Shown here in pieces: positions 57,990-64,000 of a stretch of 64,000 nt of DNA. The DNA is from Apiotrichum sp. Y4204 (Eukaryota > Basidiomycota > Tremellomycetes > Trichosporonales > Trichosporonaceae). Position 1 is the stretch's first letter. Every line of letters starts with the position of its first letter. Made by a program: the position numbers and the translations under genes. Location: positions 62,001 through 126,000 of the forward strand of contig JAMYHL010000062.1 of NCBI GenBank assembly GCA_025531455.1. The letters run 5' to 3'. The notes under the pieces were generated by a model. It did not search any database. It was not told where the DNA came from and worked only from the letters and a program-made list of their open reading frames with translations.

Positions 57990-58767
57990 TTACTTCGCCT
58001 TCGAGCGCGACCATTGCTGGTTCCGGCTGCCCCGGGTGCACGCCCAGAGCTGGAGCGGCTGGGTGATCAACCGCCCGCCAGGAAGGTCGAGGCAGAGGTC
58101 TGCCGTCAGCACCTACGAACAGCACAGCACAGCTCACCGCCGCAGCTCCACCGGATCCGGCGCCCCTCGACATGCCACACCTGCCGCACCGAGCCGTCGC
58201 ATTCCTGTACGGTGAGCCCGCTGCCGCTCGTCGGCGCGTCTCCCGGGTCGATACACAGCTCAAAGTGCTCGTTGCGCATCGAGATGGTCGTGCGTCCCTC
58301 CTCCAGCGTCCATTTATCCCACTTGCGCGGGAAGCCCGGCGCCGAAGGGTGAGATCTGCAAGTAAGTATCTAGGTCCCATCTTGCCGAGTACGCACAGAA
58401 TGATTTCTTGGCCGGGCACGAACGCGTTTCCGAACGCGACGGACCATCTGTAATCCCCAATGGTTCTAGCCATACTGATAGGGTGGATGCGCGTGCCGCC
58501 CGCGCCGACAGTGTACGTTGGCTGCGCGCTGCTGCTGGTTGTGCTGGGGTTACCTGTGGGCAAGACGCTGCTGCTGGTAGTGCTGGGGTTGCTCGTGGGA
58601 GAGACGTAGCTGCTGGTAGTACCGGGGTTACCGGTGGGCGAGACGCCAGGGCTCGTGGTGGGGCTACCGGTAGGTGTCTTGCTGCCCAACGTCGTGGACG
58701 GTGAAGCTGTGGCGTCGACTCCAGAGAGTAGGGCGCAGAGTGCGAGAAGGGGGGTGAGTACGAGCAT
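57990..58767 (-). CDS. Secreted beta-trefoil (ricin-B-type) lectin with Ser/Thr-rich stalk
   Basis: Three exons. The start at 58767 gives a clean signal peptide (MLVLTPLLALCALLSGVDA). It is followed by a Ser/Thr/Pro mucin-like stalk with three 13-residue repeats (SPTGNPGTTSSYV and variants), likely O-glycosylated. The beta-trefoil domain follows: RWSVAFGNAFVPGQEIIL, ISMRNEHFELCIDPGDAP, LTVQECDGSVRQVWHVEG, DLCLDLPGGRLITQPLQLW and NQQWSRSKAK. Two Q-x-W motifs and C-x-D pairs match the sugar-binding repeats of the family. Introns at about 58355-58395 and about 58098-58137 are needed; ignoring them gives an open but unrelated longer reading. It carries no enzymatic toxin chain. It probably binds galactose-type glycans at the cell wall or outside; that is inference. 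Confidence 0.82.
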
Positions 58768-59591
58768 AGTGAGAGCAGTGAGAGAGTGATTCCGGGGAAA
58801 AGAAGGCTCGAGACCGGCACACAACTACATTCTTTAATACAATCCAACCCATGGTTATCCGTATCCACGCAGACGGTACAGGCAATCCAGCTTATGACTC
58901 TTCGTATCCACGCAGACGGTATCCAGGCGCGTCGCAGCGGTGCGGCATGTCTCGTCGGCCCGCCGGAGACGGGGACGGATGAGCGCGTGCCGCGGAGTCG
59001 GGTCTCCACTCGCCAGGTCCGGCGGCAACGACGACTCGCAAACGTTAACAACACAACAATAATGGTCAGTGTAAAGCAGGAACAAACAACGGGCCTCCGG
59101 GTCCACGGGTCCTCTGGCTTCGGCTCGCTCCCCCTGACCAAACCAAGAGTTATCCAGTGACCGCCATACAGTTTACCCGTGCGCGCGGAATTCCGACAAA
59201 ACTCTAATCCTACAGCGCGGGCGGTGGCGATAAGGCCGGTGTGGGAAGAGAAACGCTCATGGAGCAGTGACGGCTGTGGTCTTGTGGTCCTGTGGTTTTG
59301 TGAGTCTTGTGAGACTCTGAGAGTCTCTGAGAGATGGAGTGTTTCCGATGGGATTTGGTCGTCGGAATGACCTTCAAGGTCAGCTTCCGGCCTTCCAGAC
59401 TGGGAGCCGACGGAATGACGCAGAGATTGTGATCGCGACGAGGCCACCCGCACAAAGCGCGTTGTTTAGAACAGAACATAACCTCGTTCATCATTACTAT
59501 CCCAGTCTACAAGCACTACAAACGGAGATTCCTCGCTAATACCCTCACGACTAATCACTACTGCTGACACTCTTTAGATTCGCGTTCCCTC
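58768..59591. other. Intergenic region between lectin and second transporter
   Basis: This 824-bp stretch holds the lectin promoter and the 3' UTR of the transporter. It includes a short GTGAGTCTTGTGAGACTCTGAG-like repeated run near 59300-59330. No gene is seen. Confidence 0.45.
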
Positions 59592-61452
59592 CTAAGCATG
59601 ACCAGCGTCCATCGACTCGCGGCGCATGTGGGACAGCGCAGCGGCCTGGGACGCGCGACGCTCGCGCTCTTCCGGCGCAACAACGTGACCGTTTGGAAGG
59701 TCGCCCTCGTCCTCGCCGACGATTGTCTCCTTGAACTTGCGGGCGCTGATGCGGCGCTCGAAGAGGACATCCAGTTCACGGTAGGAGCGGCCCTTCATCT
59801 CCGGGAGGCGGAGATATGCCCAGATGGTGCAGAGGAGCGAGAAGAGGGCCCAGAAAAGACCGGCCTTGGCGCCCCAGTTCCACGCAGTCGGGTTGAGCAT
59901 GTAGCCGTTGACAATACCCGCCACGATACCGGTGACGTTGTAGGCGTTACGGGCGAGACCGACAGTCTTGGAGCGGAGGCGAGTGGCGGACGTCTCACCG
60001 ACAATGCAGTAGGTGAGGGGACCGACGGTGAAGTCGTAGGCGAAGACGTGGATGAGGATGAGAGCGGCCTGGGCCCACTTGGCGCCCGGGTGGTCGACGG
60101 CCTTGAACGCAACGGCACCGATGACGATCAAGCAAGCGGTCATGAATGCCAGTCCGCCGATGAAGAGCGGGCGGCGACCGGCATAGGTCAGGGTGACCCA
60201 CGAGAGACACGTGCCGACAAAGCCCATGCCGGTGACACCGAGGTTCATCGAGAAGGCGTCGTCCTGGCTGAGACCGGCCTGAGTGAAGAAGTAGACGGGC
60301 TGACCACAGAGCTGGGAATGTCAGTAACCGCCCAGTGCCTGATATCTCGATTCTACTCACAACCATACCACAGAGAACCTGGGAGACCCAAGCCATGCAC
60401 GAGATCTCGGTACGGCGGCGGTCGGTGCCCTTGTAGCAGTCGACGTAGGTAGATCCGACCTCGTTGGCAAGCTCAATCTCGTTGGTGCGGACCATCATGG
60501 CAATAGTGGCGTCGTGGTCGACGTGGGCGGTCTTGCTCGAGAGGCGCATGACGACCTTCTTGGCCTCCTCGAGACGACCCTTGCGGACGAGGAACCAGGG
60601 CGACTCGGGGGCCAAGGTGACGATGAGAATGAGGGGGAGCGGCCAGGCCCACTGCACAGCGAAGGGAACGCGGTAACCCCAGTGACCGTCGAGCTTGGTC
60701 ACGCGGCGGAGGATACCAGCACCGATCATTTGTCCGATGATCCAGCACAGGTTAACATACGTGGTGAGGTAGCCGCGGAGGGGAATGGGCGCGACGTCCG
60801 AGGCGTACGACACGGCGGATGACGAGAAGGCGCCCCACGGAAGACCACAGAGGAGTTCACCAACAAAGAGCATCCTAACGTCCTTGGCGAAGAATACGAT
60901 GAAGATGAAGCCTGTGAGGGCGACGAGACCGACTTGCAGGGTACGCTTGTAGCCCCAGCGATCCTGAGCCCAAGAAGCGACAAAGATACCGCTGAACGGG
61001 TTAGCATCGTGTCGAGGCAGCGATGCGTCCGGAGGCGGCGACTCACATGAAACAACCAATGTTGGGCGCCTGCTGGACGGCAGTCTGCCACGAAGCCGAG
61101 AGCTGGTACTGCCACTGGCCGTTGACAAAGACGCGCGAGCCGTAGTGTTCACGGAACTGGTCGAGACCCATAATGTTACCCAGGACCTGAGTGTCGTAGC
61201 CTGCCAATGTCAGTCAACTTTTTCAGACAACTCCCCAGGACGCATCAAGCACTCACCCTCCATGATGATCACGAGGGAGATGGCAAAGGACCAGAATGCG
61301 GCGGTGGGGTAGGTCTTGAGCGCCTGCATCAGGCCCATGCTCATCTCGGTCTCCTCGGCGCGCATCGCATCGTTACGGAGGTCGTTCCAGGTAGAGTCCT
61401 TGGCGTTCTCTACGTGGGCGGCGACCGCCTTGTCGTCGAACTTCTCGTCCAT
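59592..61452 (-). CDS. MFS sugar transporter, maltose/alpha-glucoside family (copy 2)
   Basis: Four exons, near 560 residues, twelve membrane helices. Signatures parallel copy 1: ASWAQDRWGYKRTLQVGL, APIPLRGYLTTYVNLCW, PESPWFLVRKGRLEEAKK, YKGTDRRRTEISCMAW, GETSATRLRSKTVGLARN and the tail ERRISARKFKETIVGEDE. It differs in N-terminus (MDEKFDDKAVAAHVENAKD) and has an extra C-terminal tail rich in Arg/Glu/Ala. It should be a proton-coupled disaccharide or hexose importer in the plasma membrane. Copy 1 is 6 kb away in opposite orientation, and intron positions in the middle part look similar, which points to an older duplication. A TATA box lies about 90 bp upstream of the start. Confidence 0.93.
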
Positions 61453-61541
61453 GTTGACAGGTGACAGCTGGGTAGTGGTGGTGAAGAACGAGATAAAAAG
61501 TTGGTGGAGCAGCTGTAGCAGAAACACGAGGTCACGCAGCA

Positions 61542-61547
61542 TTTATA
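61542..61547 (-). promoter_or_regulatory. TATA box of the second sugar transporter
   Basis: GGATATAAATGC on the - strand, about 90 bp upstream of the ATG at 61452, fits a core TATA element. Confidence 0.6.
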
Positions 61548-64000
61548 TCCTCCGTGTCGACATTTCCCCAGAGATGGTCGCCAATGTTACCTTGGAGGCC
61601 CGTATCGCTCGGGGGGCTCTCCATGGGGCCAACACGTCCAACATCGACATCATAGGCGCTCCCCGCGGTGGTAGACCGAAACCAGTAAATGACCGTGGCT
61701 GGACCCTTGCCCGTCCTCGCGAGCGAGATTGCCGCGCGCATGCGGCAAAGGCTGCTCGGGGTGGCGTACTCCCTTTGCAGCTACAAGCAGGAGGCGCGCC
61801 GATCCAAGGCTTCTGGACCTGTGCCCTGATGCATGCAGGCCGCAGAGGAACGGCATCGGTGGCGGCACTGTTCGCTAATCGCTAAACGTCGGGGAGAGCC
61901 CGGGTTGGGGCCGAGTGCTTCGGTGGACGCCGGCCGTGGTTGGGCAGGTAACTGACCCATTCAAGTTCAGGTCAGACACAACCTTTGGCCTTTGGTGCCC
62001 TTGTGCCGCATAATTAGTCTCGTAGCTCGCTAGCACGACAAGTTTCACGGAGTAATTGGCGCTCTGACCTCGCTCCAACTCCGGTCCTCGCGGCGTCCCC
62101 CGTGCACCATCGTGCCGCACCACTTGGGGCACCCAGCCCGGAACACGCCCGAGACTGGGGAAGCGTGGACCTCCAGTGCCGGAAGTGGGGAGCACGCGGG
62201 GAGTGCGACGGCAATGATGCCATTCACATGCCGTATCCTGGCCCCATGTTTCTTCTTACGGCCCGACTGGTTTCCTGTCATCCTGCTGTGATCCTGGCCC
62301 TTCCACCAGTCACGTTGTCGTCCGCTTCAAGTCACGCCCGCGGCTGTAAGCCTACAGTTCAGGCACCTCGACAACTCTGTATGCTCGTGTGCCAAATACC
62401 TCGTCGATCCTACCAGATCGGATTGCGCTGCTGGATCTGTAACCTGCGGGATGTCTGGACACAACGCAGAATAAACGGTCCTTACGTTAAATCGGGACTC
62501 GCTAATATCGCGTCTGTTGCCGCGGGTAGCTGAGGCGTTGGCTCGCATCTACGGCCGGGTAGCGCAAGGTGACGATCATATGATCTCAATGGCGCTCAAC
62601 ACGACTGGTGTGGCATGTGCTACCCTCCTGTCGTCTCGCAATAGCTCAATTCCTCAACATCACTGCCGACACCCTGCGGTGAAACAAAGCGGGTGGGGAA
62701 CCCAATGACTACAGATAGCTCTGTACACTCTGGTACTATTCTGGCCCTTCCGGCCGAAGTCCATTATCCTACGACGGACGCACGCCGTCTGCAGCGAGGA
62801 CAATCGAATGACAGAATTGGCTGAGGAGTGGAGCGGGCAACTGTCAAAGCCGTACCCGTGTTTGTCTGCTCGCAACTGCTCGCGAGACAGCTGGTAGCGG
62901 CTAAAAGCGGCAAAGATAAACCTTAGTAGGCCCCAGGCTCCAGGCACAACCTTTCTTGGCCTCTACAGTTCCCCGGGAATCTCTCAGGATTTCAGTACTG
63001 CCAGTCGGGAATTGGCCGAGCACACGAGCTGGAAAAGTGCTTGGCACAATGGGATCATGGCAGATTAAACCTCGACCTCAAGAAATGTAAACCTTGGCGA
63101 GCATAAGGAGCTCTCAGAACGATACCCCAGCATCCAGCTTCGAGAGCCAAGAGACTATAATCCACTGAAGCCAAGCCATCATGCCCCCCAAATCTCGGCT
63201 GTCCACGGGGGCGGCTTGGGCCGCCACCGCGCCGAGTTCGCTGTCGCGCCGGTGCGGGCCTCAGGGCCGCTACTCGCACACAATGGTGCCTGGTTTGTCC
63301 ACTCCCGCCTCGGTCCCCAAGCGGTCGGCGCAGGTCGGCGCGCCTCCGAGACAGCCATGCGGCGCGGGCCGAGGCGCTAGGAGTAGTCACTGTGGCTGTG
63401 AAACGCATGGCTCAGTCACCAGGATATGCAGGATACAGGATAACAAGTCGATGAGGACGTAGACGAGCCTGATGACGGTGAGAGTGGCCAGTCAACGTGA
63501 AGCGCGCTCGGCCGAGTCCCTGGGCGCCCCAACATCGGTGCGTCGGCCTAGGCCCGAACTACCAGGACATATGAAGATCGCATAGGTGCTCAGCATGGGT
63601 CCTGGCGAACGTATTTCTTTCTCGGGCTATGGTAACTACGCGAACTTGTCAGGAAAGCAACAGTACGCGAACCTCGTCAGGACAGAAAGCGGAATGTTGT
63701 CGCCCTGCCGTCTTCGGACTTGCTGGATCTCGATCTCGATCACGATCACGATTGCAAGCGCGTCCATAGCTTAGCGAACCACTACCACCCATGTTCCATC
63801 ATCTGGGCCTCGCTGGGCGGCGACATTAACGCAGACCGCAAGCGTCATCCGAGTGTCTCTAAACGGTGAGCTCGCTGCGGTCATCAAGCGAGCATACCGC
63901 GGATCGAGCCGTTGGGCTATTCCTGCGGATACGGGAGCCATTTTGGGCCTCACGACAGGGCGGCCACTTTCGCTGCCGAGCTTCCAACAACAACCGTGCT
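61548..64000. other. Right-edge region without recognisable genes, 2.5 kb
   Basis: I find no reading frame with family resemblance or with splice-consistent extension on either strand. Open frames of up to 143 codons (for example 62102-62533) have irregular composition. No transposon terminal repeats, telomeric repeat arrays, tRNA or rRNA were spotted. A short simple repeat of GATCTC/GATCAC units lies near 63727-63752. The region may be the far promoter of the transporter plus a gene-poor spacer. Confidence 0.45.

Noticed and set aside
57805..58824. Unspliced 339-codon reading of the lectin locus
   Set aside because: The signal peptide and stalk are right, but beyond 58395 the frame turns into Arg-rich sequence; two short introns with good sites restore a beta-trefoil domain ending at 57990.
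62517..62600. Possible tRNA-like stretch (GGTAGCGCAAGG)
   Set aside because: No acceptor-stem pairing or TTCRA box at the right distance could be found.

Overview
The window looks like a chromosomal stretch of a GC-rich basidiomycetous yeast, probably a tremellomycete of the Trichosporonales type. The evidence is eukaryotic gene content (SCF F-box protein, R-SNARE, P4-ATPase, HDAC, nucleoporin, 9-1-1 clamp), many very short introns (about 33-100 nt) with GTRNGT donors and CTGAC/CTAAC branch points just upstream of the acceptor, and no operons, tRNAs, rRNAs or CRISPR arrays that I can see. Species assignment is inference. Exon boundaries were called by hand from splice motifs, reading-frame continuity and family knowledge.

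Left and centre (1-50.8 kb) is a dense housekeeping block: the 3' part of a coiled-coil protein; a SPRY protein of the RanBP9/Gid1 type; the Yta7/ATAD2 AAA-ATPase; a catalase; a protein ending in a retropepsin-like domain without the catalytic motif; a coronin fused in frame to a complete dUTPase; a Nup42-type CCCH/FG nucleoporin; an Rpd3-class histone deacetylase; mitochondrial ClpX; a disordered protein; a REEP/TB2 ER-shaping protein; Scd6/Lsm14; a dolichyl-diphosphate phosphatase; Hus1; a Snc-type synaptobrevin; Grr1; Neo1; and a cytosolic GH36 alpha-galactosidase.

Right part (50.8-64 kb) is sparser and more accessory: the alpha-galactosidase and a maltose-family sugar transporter share a 1.25 kb divergent promoter holding a repeated 13-bp motif; a Pro/Gln/Tyr-rich small protein; an acetate-transporter-family membrane protein; a secreted beta-trefoil (ricin-B-type) lectin; a second sugar transporter paralogous to the first; and 2.5 kb at the right edge with no gene I can support. 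This could be the start of a subtelomeric or lineage-specific region.

The most unusual item is the coronin-dUTPase gene (17611-20246). The usual C-terminal coiled coil of coronin is absent and a dUTPase domain with all five motifs, a known homotrimer fold, takes its place. The two parts are joined by a 33-nt intron whose retention would end the protein after coronin. Other leads are the GCGAACGGGAATT motif around the alpha-galactosidase start, the ClpP-docking IGF loop kept in mitochondrial ClpX, an 11-nt microexon and a family-atypical insertion in the HDAC, and a 13-bp minisatellite upstream of the ClpX gene.
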